Shown: positions 21,266-33,010 of the stretch, piece after piece | Numbering within the stretch: position 1 is the stretch's first letter | Layout of the letters: each line of letters opens with the position of its first letter | Origin: Hexactinellida sp. DTS-2022 | Taxonomy: Eukaryota; Porifera; Hexactinellida | Direction of reading: 5' to 3' | Assembly: GCA_028753945.1 (NCBI GenBank) | Contig: JAPNXP010000002.1 | Span: 11,904,001-11,968,000, forward strand | DNA: 64,000 nucleotides | Position numbers and translations under genes: made by a program | The notes under the pieces: model-generated | What the model was told of the DNA's origin: nothing | Databases searched by the model: none | What the model saw: the letters and a program-made list of their open reading frames with translations, nothing else

Positions 21266-21452
21266 CAGTGGAGCCTCCCATAACGGACACTCCAAATAGC
21301 GGACAACCTCTAAATAACGGACAACCCTCGTGGCACGGATTTATTTATTTAGCATATGTCTAATAGAAAAGCAACCTCTAAATAGCGGACAACCTCTAAA
21401 TAACGGACAACGGTTCCGGTCCCAAGGTGTCCGTTGTTCAGAGGCTCCACTG
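21266..21452. mobile_element. pogo-like MITE (CAGTGGAGCCTC ends)
   Basis: The ends cagtggagcctc and gaggctccactg are flanked by TA (21264-21265 and 21453-21454). The words ataacggacaacc and atagcggacaacc repeat inside. It is 187 bp. The surrounding 20915-21265 and 21453-22080 hold no recognised gene. Confidence 0.88.
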
Positions 21453-21559
21453 TATCTACTAATATATATCTAGAACATAGCTCAGATTTACTTAAGGTGT
21501 TAAGGTATAGTACATCTTTAGTTGAACTTGAATAGAAAGTATTTATAACTGGAGTGATG

Positions 21560-21680
21560 CGTTATAAATTTAGTATTTTGAAAATTAGCTATACTTCGCT
21601 GTCCATGGTCCATATTTTCAATGGACTATAATTTCCTTAGTATATAGATTGCTATGGTCAATGGTAGACATAAAAGTTAC
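21560..21680 (-). repeat. Dispersed repeat, inverted copy of 14250-14380
   Basis: The complement of this stretch matches 14250-14380 through agtccattgaaaatatggac and catagcaatctatatactaa. Function and family are unknown. Confidence 0.65.
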
Positions 21681-22089
21681 ATTAACGTTGAATTGATGGG
21701 CTCCGTTTGCATATTTTCCATTAGGCTCTAGTTTCACACATTGTTAACAAACTATTATAAAATTCAGAAATTTGATTTAGAGGGTGACTATGTTGTAGAT
21801 TTCGACACAACCTTCTTGCGCCAAATTGCATTTTATTGACAGATAGATACCTTGTAGATTCCTGAGTGATACATTTGTGTACAGGACTAGGAGAGACATT
21901 TGTGCACAGCTTCACAGTGGGCAAAAACAGGTACATCAGCCGTAATAGGCATTTAGCTAGAAGTTTGGGCTATTAAATGTGCTAGTTGCTTATGGGATAC
22001 CACCTATAACAAATTGTTGAGCAACATCAACTAAAATTGCTATGATTTAGTTTAGATGAACCAAGGCCCATTTATGCGGGCAAAGGAAA

Positions 22090-24450
22090 CTCCATTGAAG
22101 CTTCGGGAAGGGGAAGACGGCTCATTTCATCCGCATGAGGGATACTTTCACCTCTCCTGTGAGTAATTTTGTACTTATATGCCAAAGGGTCGAGGCCCAC
22201 CTCTGTAGCCTGCCTGAGGCTAATGGTAGAACAGGTTTCTTGTTATCCAAAATTTGTTTTAGCGGTTTGGGGTATATGCATTCTGAACAACCGACCATAC
22301 AGGTATTGGTGGAACTTTTTGACCGCGAAATAATTGTCACCACCTCCCTATTAAGCTGAGAATACCCTCTCTCCGCCAAGGAGAGAGATCGTGAAGCATA
22401 AAATACTGGCCTCCGTACCACCATCCCAACGATGCGACATTACTGCACCAATTCCATAAGGGGAGGCGTCACAACTGATAATGAGATCTCTCCAGCGGTC
22501 GAGATGTGCAAGCAATTTATCAGGGTCAGTAATCCTTTTGCCTGTTTGAAGGCATGAATATGGTCTTCCCCCCAACTCCACTCTCTATCCATCTGGAGCA
22601 TTCCGTACAAGGGGGATACTACAGAAGACAAGTTGGGGAGGAACTTCCCGTAGTAATATATTTGAACCAAGATTGTTTAAGTTGGTAGACGTATTTGGCA
22701 TCGGAGCGTCCGTAGTGGCTCAAACCTTCGATCACGTGGTTTAATTAAGCCATAGGCGCAAAGTTTTACAAGTCTGAGGTTAAAGTTGGGGGGGGGCGCG
22801 GAACCTGTGTAGCGAGCGATTCTTTTTGGGATCCGGGGGCTTTCCCTCCGGAAAAAAATTTGAATGCAACAAATGACATTTTTAAATGAATTATACGTAT
22901 ATTTACTATCCTAAATTATATTGAACATTTTATTTTTTATCCAGAGGACACGGTAACACCCGCACCATTAATGTTGCCCCCCTTCAACTTTTATGGGGGA
23001 GGGGGCACACAACCCTCGCCCCCCCCCCCCTGTTTGCGCCACTGGTTTAAGCCCATCTGCTGTAATAACATGCCCAAGGTATTCAACCGAGGGCAGGAGG
23101 ATTGCACACTTTGCGCCTTATTCGGAGACCAATCCCTTCTAAACGTGCCAAAACTTTCTATAATCTCTTAAAGTGTTCTTTTTGATCTTGTCCAGTTAAT
23201 AGTATATCGTCAATATACAGGCACACATGCGGTATTCCCTGCAGAAGATTTTCCATAGTTATTTGGAAAATGTCTGGGGCTGAAGCGATACCAAATGGCA
23301 ATGTACGTATTGGAAAAACTTTTTAATATTTATTGTCATAGATTTCTTCGATTCCTAATTTATGGAATCTTTAACAGGCATGTGCTAAGTCTAGTTTAGT
23401 AAATTACTTCCCTTCTGATAATGATGTCATCAAATCATAAATACGTGGTAACGGGTACTTCTCCACGGCGGCAGCTTGTTTACCGTTTGTAGTCTCTACA
23501 GATACGTATAATATCGTCGCATTTCATTACCGGAACCACTGGTCCGGCCCACTCTACCAAACGAACTGATTCTAAAATAACCTTGTCTTGTAATCGTTCA
23601 AGTTCAGAATCTACCTTTCCTCGTAATGCGAATGGAATTGTTCTGTCCTTGTATTATTTAGGATGTACGTATAGGTATCAGTGAATGCGCGACGCGTTTG
23701 TACATTTTTTACACACCCTAGTTCATCTGTACACAAGACTATGTTTATTTAAAATTCCCTCTAAGTTTCCTGGAGTTCTGATTTGGTGCAGCTTGGACCT
23801 TTCCAGCCTGAAAGTGTTCACCCAATACCACCCTAAAGGCTAGGAGCCTAGGACCATCTCCATCTTTACCAAAAGTTTAGGCTCTTGCTGGTGGTTTCTT
23901 AAATATTCTTCCACTGTGATCTTTCGTATAACTTTGATTGATATGTATGTCTATAACCTAATTCCCGTAGCCTTCAATAAGAGTGCTTGGCCACGGGGCC
24001 AAAGTAGTTCATATGTTATTTGGCTAATTACGGATTTGGTGGCTTTTTCCGCAACATTAACTACTGCTTGTACGTGAATAGGTGCGATGCTGGATCCTTG
24101 ACATGGAATACCGTATACTCCGGGGTTTCTTCAATAGTGACCCATTACACTATGCATATTGGATGTCCTTCCTGTAGTGATCGCCAGATTATTGACGTCC
24201 TTGTTTTTGTTTCCCCCTTCACACGTTTGCCAAATGGCCTTACTTGCTACACTTGAAACATACCGATCCTTTAATCTACAATCAGAAGCTTTGAACTTAT
24301 TCCCACATATGAAACAGCTCAAGTAACCTGTATCTTGAAAATAGAATAAACTTGTTTGGTTCCAAGCTCTTGCCGCGTGTATCTTTTCTACGTTCCTTGT
24401 TTCATTAATTCCCCTATCTTGAGTCTCTTCTGTTGGTTCTTGTCTTCCAT
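22090..24450 (-). mobile_element. Ty3/Gypsy retrotransposon fossil (gag end, RT, RNase H)
   Basis: Read on the minus strand in order, there is a Cys-rich gag-like segment (CFICGNKFKASDCRLKD), then reverse transcriptase including the YIDDIL box near 23200 and the YYGKFLPNLSSV thumb segment. RNase H follows, with CDASPYGIGAVMSH and FYASRSLSLAERGYSQLNRE. I do not see an integrase or LTRs, so both ends are lost. It is broken in several places and carries one later MITE (22751-23044). It abuts the second P-element copy at about 24450 and may have inserted into it. Many breaks imply an old insertion. Confidence 0.85.
22751..23044. mobile_element. hAT-like MITE inside the Gypsy fossil
   Basis: The ends cataggcgcaaag and ctgtttgcgccactg are inverted repeats. 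The flanks aattaagc and gtttaagc agree at 6 of 8 positions. The C and G homopolymer runs match those of other MITEs here. Confidence 0.75.
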
Positions 24451-24946
24451 CCATGAATGGAACTTAGAACGTCAGAATGTTAATCTAGCACTTCGCGTGT
24501 TCCACGATTCAATTTGTGCAGCGCGTAGAATTCAAAAGATTTACGCTCAGATTCTAGAAATGACACTTAACATTTTGTGGTTGTAATGACTAATATTTGG
24601 AAGATCTTCAATATACACCCCTTAAACATGTGCGTATGAATGACGAGTATTCTAGACCTCTCACGGACCTCAATTGGCGTTTTATGTTTCTTGAATTAGT
24701 TTGTAATTGGCTTTAGCGATGGAGTTCAACAGTTGGGATGGATAGGAAACTGAGTGCACAGACCTTCACTAGTTTTCGGAATTCTTGTTTGCTATCCCCT
24801 TAATTGTTTCGCACCTCACTCAAAATTGTGGATACGAGTATGTTCTTAGCTCTAGACTACAAAATGATACAGTAGAGCACCAATTTGGGTCATATCGAAT
24901 GATGAGTGGTGCTCAATATCACATCATCTATTCTCAAATATTAGAG

Positions 24947-25744
24947 CAGGGGTGGGCAAACTTTTTAGGCCGCGGCCCAAAATGGATAAATGTCATAGTG
25001 TTGCGGGCCTGAGAGTGAACATTTCTTATTTAACACATTTTTTATTTTATTTCAAGTAGCATTAATGGAGAAATAAACGATGATACTGAGGAAGTATAAA
25101 CTAATCTAATCACATATTAGGAAGTATAAATAACTAGTGGGAGTTGTGCAGTTAATCCTGCGTTTTTATTAGCTTATCAAAATTTGGTTCTCTTGCTGAA
25201 GTAGCAATACACATAAGCTGAGAAATGTACTCATCTGTCAATGCTGATCTTGACATATCTTTGATAAACTTCATCATACCTGCCAATCGTACAGGGATCC
25301 CTGTCCTGTAAAAGAATTTTAAACATTTTGGCCATTCTGTAGACGTACAAGGATTTTTAATTACTAATTATGTGTAAATATTTCCTAAAATGTCTACAGA
25401 TGTGATAGTAAATTCTGCCATGCATTCTGCATTGACTACATAAGGCACAACTTTGTTTCTATATTTATTCAAGTGTATAATAATTCCCTGGACGAGCGAG
25501 CGAAGCGAGCGAGATATTTTTGGGAGGAGATTGAACTGTAATCTCGTTTTCTGCTAGAACTCGCCATTTCAATTTAGGTTCTGCCTCCTACGTTTTCTAA
25601 TAATATCTAATAATTGATAGAATTCGTAAATGCAAACTATATTTACAAAATACTGTATTCAAACTAGGAACATTGATGCATTTGTAGAGTATATATAATT
25701 GAAAAGAAGCGAATTATCCGCGGGCCACGGTTTGAGCACCCTTG
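24947..25744 (-). mobile_element. hAT element remnant with transposase C-terminus
   Basis: The ends caggggtgggcaaac and gtttgagcacccttg are inverted repeats. The exact 8-bp duplication tattagag lies at 24939-24946 and 25745-25752. On the minus strand about 25275-25180 reads SRSALTDEYISQLMCIATSA, which resembles the last residues of hAT transposases of the GTF2IRD2/ZMYM-like type (LTDEHL--LRIAT). The rest of the transposase is missing, so this is an internally deleted autonomous-family member. It contains a fragment of the CATACCTGCC MITE family at 25276-25370. Confidence 0.88.
25276..25370. repeat. Fragment of the 11614-11931 MITE family
   Basis: The words catacctgccaatcgtacag, ggatccctgt and gtacaaggatttttaat resemble the left third of 11614-11931. 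No right end is present. Confidence 0.6.
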
Positions 25745-26340
25745 TATTAGAGAATCAACGTCTCTTAAACATGTCAAATATTCTCAGGTTATTTTCACAA
25801 CAGCGTAATAAGCAATTTCTCCAACAGCATATGAACTGATTCATATATCTCGCGATCAGTATATTGAAGCTATTCATGATCTTAACTCTATCGACCTCGA
25901 CATTCTTATTCTCCAATCCATTGTGTTTATTGGTGGTTACGCCGTATACTCATATCTTAGACCTACTAACTGTAACCATTGTATTCAACTACTTACTGAG
26001 GACAAAGATATTGAGATTACAGATGCAAAGAAATATGACCTTCAGAGTTATATTGATCGTGGTTCTCTAAAGTTGCCTACAGATATTGTAATTGAATCAA
26101 TTGTGATATTGTTGAAAATATTTATCAAGATTGATGAAGACGAAGCTGTAAAGAAGCAATTCTATTCCTCACCTTCAAGAAAAGTATTAGTTCAATTGGC
26201 TGAAAGAGTAATAGTTGATGATTGTAGCGAGAATTGGAGGAATAACTGTCATAGTTGTAATGTTTCAGGTTGGAATATCTTAAATAAGATACTTGGCATA
26301 TGCACTAATTGCAACTTGCCAACAAAGTTCGTAATATAAA

Positions 26341-27595
26341 CTCTCAAATAGCATCAGGAAAGAAGGATAATAAAGAAATTTAAATATATTTAATAACATG
26401 TATGTAATACTATCCCCAATTCTGTGTTTATTTGTATTTCAATACATATAATACTTATATGTTAAATTGTTATAAATTATATCTACAATGAATGGACGTC
26501 AGTGATAAAGGAATACTATATACACTTTGTTTAGAGAGTAGAGTCCAGTTAAAAACAACATAATTCATATTCTAAGTTCATATCTAATTATAATACGCAA
26601 ATTTATTGATTTCACTTCTAGTTCATCCATTTTCCAATTTTTATAGTTGATTCCAGTCCTTATATTACGTAGTTTACGCGTGATCCCCCCAATGTACATT
26701 GGATAAAAGGTATAAATAGAAATATCCCATTTAAACTTTCATTTGAATTGAAACTGAATTAACTTCCGGTTTCAGTTAATTAATTATTAGTAGTAACACA
26801 ACTTCATTTATTCTTATGATTATTAGCAAAACAAACAACTCTACACTGAGTATAATATGCTCTTATTTTAATATATTTTATTAATCCTCCATATTCTCCA
26901 ATCATGGGTTTATATAGGATTTTCGTGGCTGGCACTTTATTATGGAGGTATAAGTTTACGGCACCAGAATAAAAGTATTAGCCATAATTCGTAGTCAGTA
27001 TAATTCAATGATGCGGCATTATTTTAAGGAAGTAAAATGCTACGATGCACAAACAGTTGTTTATCCAAGCATTTCTGGACCAGACAATCAGGCCATACAC
27101 CCGGGACCTAATTAAGTGCCAACCCGGCACCTAAATCGAATCGAAAACCACGCACTTTTTGACCACAACTATTGCCTGGCCGGCACCTAAAAGTGCCGGC
27201 CAGGCAGCTAAATAAATCCCTGTCTCCATTCGTATTATTATTATTTTTAATTTTCGGATTTTTTCGCATTCTCTTCATTATATAATCCATTATAGCTGTA
27301 ATTATTTTGCATCTCTCATATGGTATTTATGGTTGCAAGTTGTAAATCATTGTAGCACAAAACTGAGTCATGTAACTTTCAAAACGTGATTTGCTACAAG
27401 TGCACATATTCTGATTCTTGAAGCTTATGAAACTTCCTAAGTAACACGATATCTAACTTATCTATCTAATAGTTTATTATCATATTGTCAGTCACACTTT
27501 GTTTCGCTACATAGATATATTATTACAGCCTGATTTTATTTTTATTGTTTAGGAAAAATTTCATTTAAATAAAAACAATTTATTTTTTATATATA
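26341..27595. other. No gene recognised; GC-rich hairpin at 27174-27205
   Basis: A+T-rich sequence without recognisable coding. At 27174-27186 gcctggccggcac pairs perfectly with 27193-27205 across a six-base loop, and 'ccggcacctaaa' also occurs at 27124. It may be the core of a small foldback element. Confidence 0.5.
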
Positions 27596-28110
27596 CAGTG
27601 TACTCCGCTTAATTGGGACAACAGCCCAAGAACCGAATCCTTTCCATAGAAGCTAATACTTAAAATTTCGGTTAATCGGGACAAACTCCGCTTAATTGGG
27701 ACGAACTCAACAAATTGGGTTCAAAATTGTGCTCATTTATAATAGAAAATTTATATTGATCAAAAAATTGTAATAATCTTGGTCAATTCGGATTAAGGCA
27801 TGACAAAATAACTAAATAGGGCCAATTTTATTATTGAATTCCGTAAATTAGAAATTCACCATGGATTATGAACTTTGCTTCATGCATAGTTTAAAACGGT
27901 ACACAGAATATTAAGGGTCATACTATGGGTTTGAGTAGAATCAGGTGTCCACAGGCATTGGAGGAATCGTTGTAACATGTTTAAAACTAAAATTGTTGTA
28001 ATTCGTAGGTAGATCACTACTGTACAGAATATTTTCGGTTAATTGGGATCTCCGCTTAATTGGGACAAGAGGCCTGGAACAAAAGTGTCCCAATTAAGCG
28101 GAGTAGACTG
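27596..28110. mobile_element. pogo/Tigger-like element, relative of 15499-16044
   Basis: The ends cagtgtactccgcttaattg and taagcggagtagactg are flanked by TA (27594-27595 and 28111-28112). The internal words cggttaatcgggacaaac and ggcctggaacaaaagtgtcc are shared with 15499-16044. It is 515 bp and non-coding. Confidence 0.9.
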
Positions 28111-29541
28111 TAATTTACTTTATACACCCTGTTGTTAGGAATACCCGATAAATTATGCATTGATCTTTTATAATATAATTTAATGGGAAATATCAGTGCA
28201 GTTTCAGAAAGATGTGATCAATATACCACATAGCTATGTGTAAAGTATATAAAAACTTCCATCAAAAATACACGAATGTTGGACTGGACAGACCAGGACA
28301 GACTCGTTTTGGCTTGTACAATGTTTTGGCTTGTACGATGTTCTGGCTCGATTCTTCTCGCAGAGTAAAAAGATAAAATGTTTTGAAAACTGCCTGTTAG
28401 TAATTTAGATGAAAATATAATCAATTATGCTGTAATTAATTCATTATTTAATTAATATTAGTTTAGTCCTTCAGAGTTGTAGCTAGCTACTACTAGTTCG
28501 CTGTGAGTGCACTTGGGACACACTCTGTACCTTTGCCCAACCGCGAGCCTAACGGTTGAGGGATGTCAAGAGCTTACCTGAGATTACCTAACTTATCTCT
28601 TGACACCATTAGCGGGACCTAGGCTCAGGACAATTTACCCATTACATGAGACAGGGTTTTTATTAAACAGAAGGTTTAGTAAAAACTATGATAACACAAC
28701 GAAAGTCTTAACTTAGCTAACTGAAAGAAATTGAGATTTTGGCTAGTTATTATCTCATTATTTCACAAAAACCACCAAATTATAGCCAGGCATACGTACT
28801 GAAATTGTATACTCTTTTTTATGGCATACGACATCGCTATATGACTATTATTAACTAATGTAGTTTCTAGCTGCTGTACCTAGTGTAGTATTAGTAAATT
28901 AATTATTCTATTTCTTTTTAATTAAAAACCAGTTTGTTTGTAAAATTGTTCTAATTTCCTATTATAATTTATTCGAAAGTTCTCTGTATATTTATGAAAC
29001 TGGATAAACGAAAGAATTAGCTTTGGAAATTTTTGTTGATCTAGTTCCAGGTATTATGAAGCACCCTAAGAAGGCGAGGCGGTTTCCAATGTACCTAAAA
29101 CTTAAAAGAAACAACGCAAACAATATTAACTTCAATTAAAAAAAGAATTAAAAGCTCACTACAATCCATAGCTATATCACTTACCTATTTGTTGTCATCA
29201 ATTATACCTCGTAGATAACAGCTCGTCTCTCGCCGTTGCAGCGTTTCCATTTTCTGGGCTCACCATGATAGGAATTGCGTTGCTTGAATAACCTCTAGCA
29301 GAGGACCCCAAAAAGTTCGATGTACCTTGCCTTTGACGCTTTCGAAAAAGTGTTGTGAGTTGTTATTACACTGTTAGGACTTCATCTGTAGTAGTTCCAT
29401 ACGTCGAGATAGGAGATTTCACCATTGTTGCAAAGGTTCATAATGTAGGACGAAATTTTTGATATAAAGATTTGCAGTTGTGTTGTTAGTAGATCTGAGC
29501 AAGCTCCAATGCACATGGCGAATTACAGACCCTAGCGTTCT
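28111..29541. other. No gene recognised
   Basis: Mostly A+T-rich. Bases 28495-28660 are more balanced and contain the interrupted palindrome tgtcaagag ... ctcttgaca (28564-28606) and the word cgggacctaggctcagg. I could not assign this segment to a gene or element family. Confidence 0.4.
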
Positions 29542-30420
29542 TTAATCGTTATTAGCAACGTAGTTATCGGCATTTAGAATAGCAGAAGCAGCCAATATTT
29601 CATAATCACTTCCCCAAATTGACTCACGATAGATAATGTTTTCATGTATGAGGTAATGACACGGTGTCGTTTGCTTTGATTTAAAATACCATCCAAGTTT
29701 TGTTGTTCCTTCACTGGCAACAAATCGCGATATAATGGAACGAAGCTGTAAGTGGCTGTTTTCACTCCCAGTAATTATTTTGGAGAGACATCTAAAGAGG
29801 CAATTACCATCACCTTTGATATTTTCTGTCTGCTCTGGTTCGTATTTGCTCAGTGGCTGTCCAACGAGAACCGATGGTTGTTTGCAAACTGAATCAAATG
29901 TTATCCCCAAGAGAACAGATTGACTTCGCTGCCAATTCTCATCTATAACAGTAATTTAGGGTCATCTGGATAGGCATCTGTAATAACGGTTTGATCTTTT
30001 TCGTCGAATTTTCCCATAGCATCGTATTGGGATACTCCATCTCCTAATAATAGGATGTATGAACCCTTAACTATAATAGGAAATTTAAATAATTAACAAT
30101 GTGTAGAATACTTACCACAAATTACAGTATTTTGTGTGTGTGTCTAGCACGTTCATTATCTGTAAAACTAGGATGGAAATATTGTGTCCATTCCAGTACA
30201 GTATCAATTATGTCTCTCTTCTACAAATATATATAGATTCATTCGATAAAAGTTGTGTTTTACAATTCTAAAATTTACTACTTTATAATCGGGACTTACA
30301 ATTTTATTTTCTTCTTCATCCATTCAAAAACTGGAATAACAGGGTATTGGGAGTATAATTATGTTGTTTGTTCAATCTTTTGAACAATATCTCATGCAAA
30401 GGAGTCGCGAAGGTTCCTTG
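29542..30420 (-). pseudogene. OTU-domain protein gene, several exons, probably decayed
   Basis: Three minus-strand exons can be read. About 30420-30295 ends in YPVIPVFEWMKKKIKL. About 30225-30130, after acceptor tttgtag, reads KRDIIDTVLEWTQYFH and FTDNERARHTHKIL. About 30080-29542, after acceptor tattatag, reads KGSYILLLGDGVSQYDAMG and later ENIKGDGNCLFRCLSKIITG. The last is an OTU cysteine-protease signature (catalytic Asp and Cys in GDGNCLFR), followed by ESIWGSDYEILAASA. OTU proteases remove ubiquitin. The catalytic His near the C terminus is not seen, so the domain is cut short or continues in an unseen exon. The frame is interrupted about once. Whether this is a host gene or cargo of a mobile element is open; a Gypsy-type integrase fossil lies 1.1 kb upstream on the same strand. 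Confidence 0.7.
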
Positions 30421-30729
30421 AAGTCTATTCTATTTTATATTTTCCTATAAATCAAAAAAGGATTAAGTAAAGTAATAATGACTGGATGTGAAAGTGATAA
30501 CTGGAATTGACATCAATTGGAGACGTAATTCTAAAATAACAATGATTTCTCAACAACAATTTCATGAAATGTAAAGAACGGAATCCTTACTTTGAAAGTA
30601 GTTAGATGTGTAAAAATAGATACTGGTGTAAAGCCATATTGATTCAGTCAAGTCTAAAAGTAAATGTTTTAAATCACACAATTGAAACTGACACTATGTG
30701 TAGATTGAGTTAATCAAAGTACCTGTGAT

Positions 30730-30914
30730 CAGGCTTTCATCCAGGATTATTTTCCCGCGCGCCTAGATTAAAATTGAGCTCGCTCACACGCGCCTAAAAT
30801 GCTCAATTTGTATTACGTCTATGGGAGCATCTCTCGATTTTCGCGCGCCTAGAAAAGTTTTCTTTTGAAATTACGCGCCTGGAGGCGCATTGCATACGCC
30901 TGGATGAAACCCTG
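30730..30914. mobile_element. hAT-like MITE (CAGGCTTTCATCCAGG ends)
   Basis: The ends caggctttcatccagg and cctggatgaaaccctg are inverted repeats. The exact 8-bp duplication cctgtgat lies at 30722-30729 and 30915-30922. 'Gcgcgcct' words recur inside. Relative of 13844-13981. Confidence 0.93.
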
Positions 30915-30970
30915 CCTGTGATGCGTCGACACCTATATTCTAGAATCGAGGTTTACTTTCTTCTTAACAT

Positions 30971-31379
30971 CAGGGGTGGTGAATCAGCTGTTAACAGCCA
31001 TTTTGGCTGTTTGCTGTTAACAGCTAAGAATTCGTCCCCAATTGGCATTAAACCTTAACGAATTTCAGTCGCCTTTAAGCTGTTAACTGCCAATGTAAGC
31101 TGTTAACAGCTCAATTCAAGCTGTTTAAATTGAAATAATTATATCAGTAAAATTAAGGAAAGGGACAAGCAAAGAAAGTTATACTATACTACAATTCGAA
31201 TTTAAACATTTTTGAGTCAAAAATGTTTAAATTCGAATTGTATATAGTATTTACATAACAGTGAAATTTGAAACTAAATGATTATATAATAATATTTCAA
31301 TTATTGCATTGGTCAGCATCTAGCTGTTAACAGCCTCGATTTTCATTTGCTGTTAACAGCTTGGCTGTTTCCATCCCTG
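30971..31379. mobile_element. hAT-like MITE built of CTGTTAACAGC words
   Basis: The ends are caggggtggtgaatc and ggctgtttccatccctg. The palindrome gctgttaacagc and its variants recur about eight times. Flanking octamers cttaacat and catatcat match at 6 of 8 positions. The centre is the near-perfect palindrome 31192-31240. Terminal words are shared with 45353-46522. Confidence 0.75.
31192..31240. repeat. Near-perfect palindrome, 24-bp arms, 1-base centre
   Basis: Bases 31192-31215 (from caattcgaatttaaac) are exactly complementary to 31217-31240 around a single G. It sits at the middle of the MITE 30971-31379. Confidence 0.92.
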
Positions 31380-32088
31380 CATATCATCCATCTTCAGAGA
31401 AGCAGAACAAATGTCATAACAATAATAAAATGTTATTAGGAAACAGTGTTGAATGTATAAAGATCAGCTCACCGTCCTTCGTTACCTTCTTATCATACTG
31501 CATTTTCTGTTTGATTTACTCAAAGGTGATACTATCCATTGCTGATTGTTGTGTAGGAATTACGAGATTCATCAATACTCGTAACTTCTTCTTTGGGATT
31601 GTCTAGGGGTGGAGAAAAGATGTCTGATATTTCTTTGATATCATCTAGTGGAGGAATAACATCCATCATAATTGCGTCCTCTATTGCAAAATCTTCTTCA
31701 GTGTTGCACTGCAGGTTGTTAATGACCGACAAAAGATCATGATGGCTGGACTCTCTTCCCCACATAACTTTGAATGGAGTTTGTCCAAGGGACCTTTTAA
31801 AGGTGGAATTCATCATTATTGGAGCAGCTTTGAGCAGTTTGGACCCATGATCCCCAAGCTGGATCTCCATTTGTTTAGTTTACGAAAAAATATTTTCATA
31901 AGTTGAGATAGAATCGTAAATCACGCTTTGTAAATGCTGTTATCGTATAGTTAACAAATAACACTTACCTTTTCAGGATCTTATTGTTCGCTTCGACCAA
32001 ACCGTTAGCCATCGGGTGGTATGCACGAGTACTACAATCTTAAACTCTAATTTCCGGTCAATTTCCTGAAATATATATGAATAATATA

Positions 32089-32460
32089 CCTTATTATAGG
32101 AAATTAACGCGCCATTGAAATAACGCGAATTTCTCCAAATCGCGTTACTTTCCTTCGCGATAATTTCATCGAGCGTTAATTTCCATGACCTTAATTTCCT
32201 GCTATTTAGAAAAATTATACAATAGATGGACAAACTTCCGAGCTACATATTTTTAGATGTGCAACTAGGTTGGAAGGATATACCATGTCAATCAAGTAGA
32301 TTGGAAGCCTATTTTGGCACAGTAAATAGTATTTAATCAGAAGATTAATAATCCTGAAATATTTTCTAAAATTTATTCGCGTTAATTTCACGTACGTATT
32401 TGAAAATTTTCAGCTCCAATTCGCGTAAATTTCATTCAACGTTCATTTCCTATAATAAGG
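32089..32460. mobile_element. TA-target MITE (CCTTATTATAGGAAATTAAC ends)
   Basis: The left end ccttattataggaaattaac and the right end gttcatttcctataataagg mirror each other, flanked by TA (32087-32088 and 32461-32462). Inside, 'ttcgcgttaatttc' words repeat in both orientations. It resembles the CCGTATTTA family in organisation. Confidence 0.85.
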
Positions 32461-32490
32461 TACTATCGAATGCGTACTGATATTATTATA

Positions 32491-33010
32491 AAAAAAAAAT
32501 CCAAAATTGCAGCCTGTGCCGACGCATGTTCATTTGGAGGCACTATATTTTGTGGTGGTTTATTGATAGTGCCTCCAAAGGAACGAACATGCTGTCGGCA
32601 CAGGCTGCAATTTTGGATTTTTTTTTCGCCAAGTCATCATCACTATGAAGGTGTTAATTATTTCAAAAAGGTGTTACAGAAGGCATCGACCCTTAGAGTG
32701 GTGGAAGTTTCCATTTAGTTCATTTCATTTTAGAGATATTCAAGTTTGAGTAGACTATAATAGATGATGACTCAGTATTTTTTATGTGAGTGTTGGTTCA
32801 TCACCCAACATCAACTAACCCATTTTAAATATCGAATTAACAAAATTGAAAAAACACATTTTTTTAACGATGTCATCATCACCTCAAGGTGTCAAGACCC
32901 ACTTGTATAGGTGGTACGTGCCATAAGGACCAATTGATAAATTGAAAGTTTGTTTATATCTGATTTAATTTCTGAGATTAATGAAATTTAGCTAATTAGT
33001 ATGAATATTT
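32491..33010. repeat. Palindromic element, second copy, plus downstream shared repeat
   Basis: The palindrome aatccaaaattgcagcctg ... caggctgcaattttggatt spans 32491-32626 and matches 9017-9141. Beyond it, cgccaagtcatca (32626) and atgtcatcatcacctcaagg (about 32872) both resemble the sequence after the first copy. This suggests a downstream unit that was itself partly duplicated here. Confidence 0.7.

Larger units (their letters stand above)
24455..26340 (+). pseudogene. Second P-element transposase, 3' half, split by a hAT element
   Basis: The frame NLERQNVNLALRVFHDSICA matches LERQNVSFALKIFHETTFA of the first copy. Next comes SSRLQNDTVEHQFGSYRMMS, the block with the catalytic Glu, and then YSQILE. 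A hAT element interrupts at 24947-25744. The homology resumes and ends with FIGGYAVYSYLRPTNCNHCI and a 138-residue open C-terminal frame (25923-26338). THAP and N-terminal core regions are absent, so it is 5' truncated, with several small frame breaks. Its clear divergence from the 17-21 kb copy suggests two related P-element subfamilies. Confidence 0.85.

Noticed and set aside
22971-23171. Plus-strand frame with Gly/Pro runs
   Set aside because: It comes from the G and C homopolymers of the MITE 22751-23044 and the reverse strand of the Gypsy fossil.
28495-28660. Possible small structured RNA or tRNA-derived SINE
   Set aside because: It has an interrupted palindrome and balanced composition, but I could not fit a cloverleaf, A/B boxes at the right spacing, or a tail.
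32089-32460. Gene remnant on the minus strand (ORF around SWKLTLDEIIAKESNAIW)
   Set aside because: This part of the frame is the MITE 32089-32460; only the flanking pieces resemble integrase.
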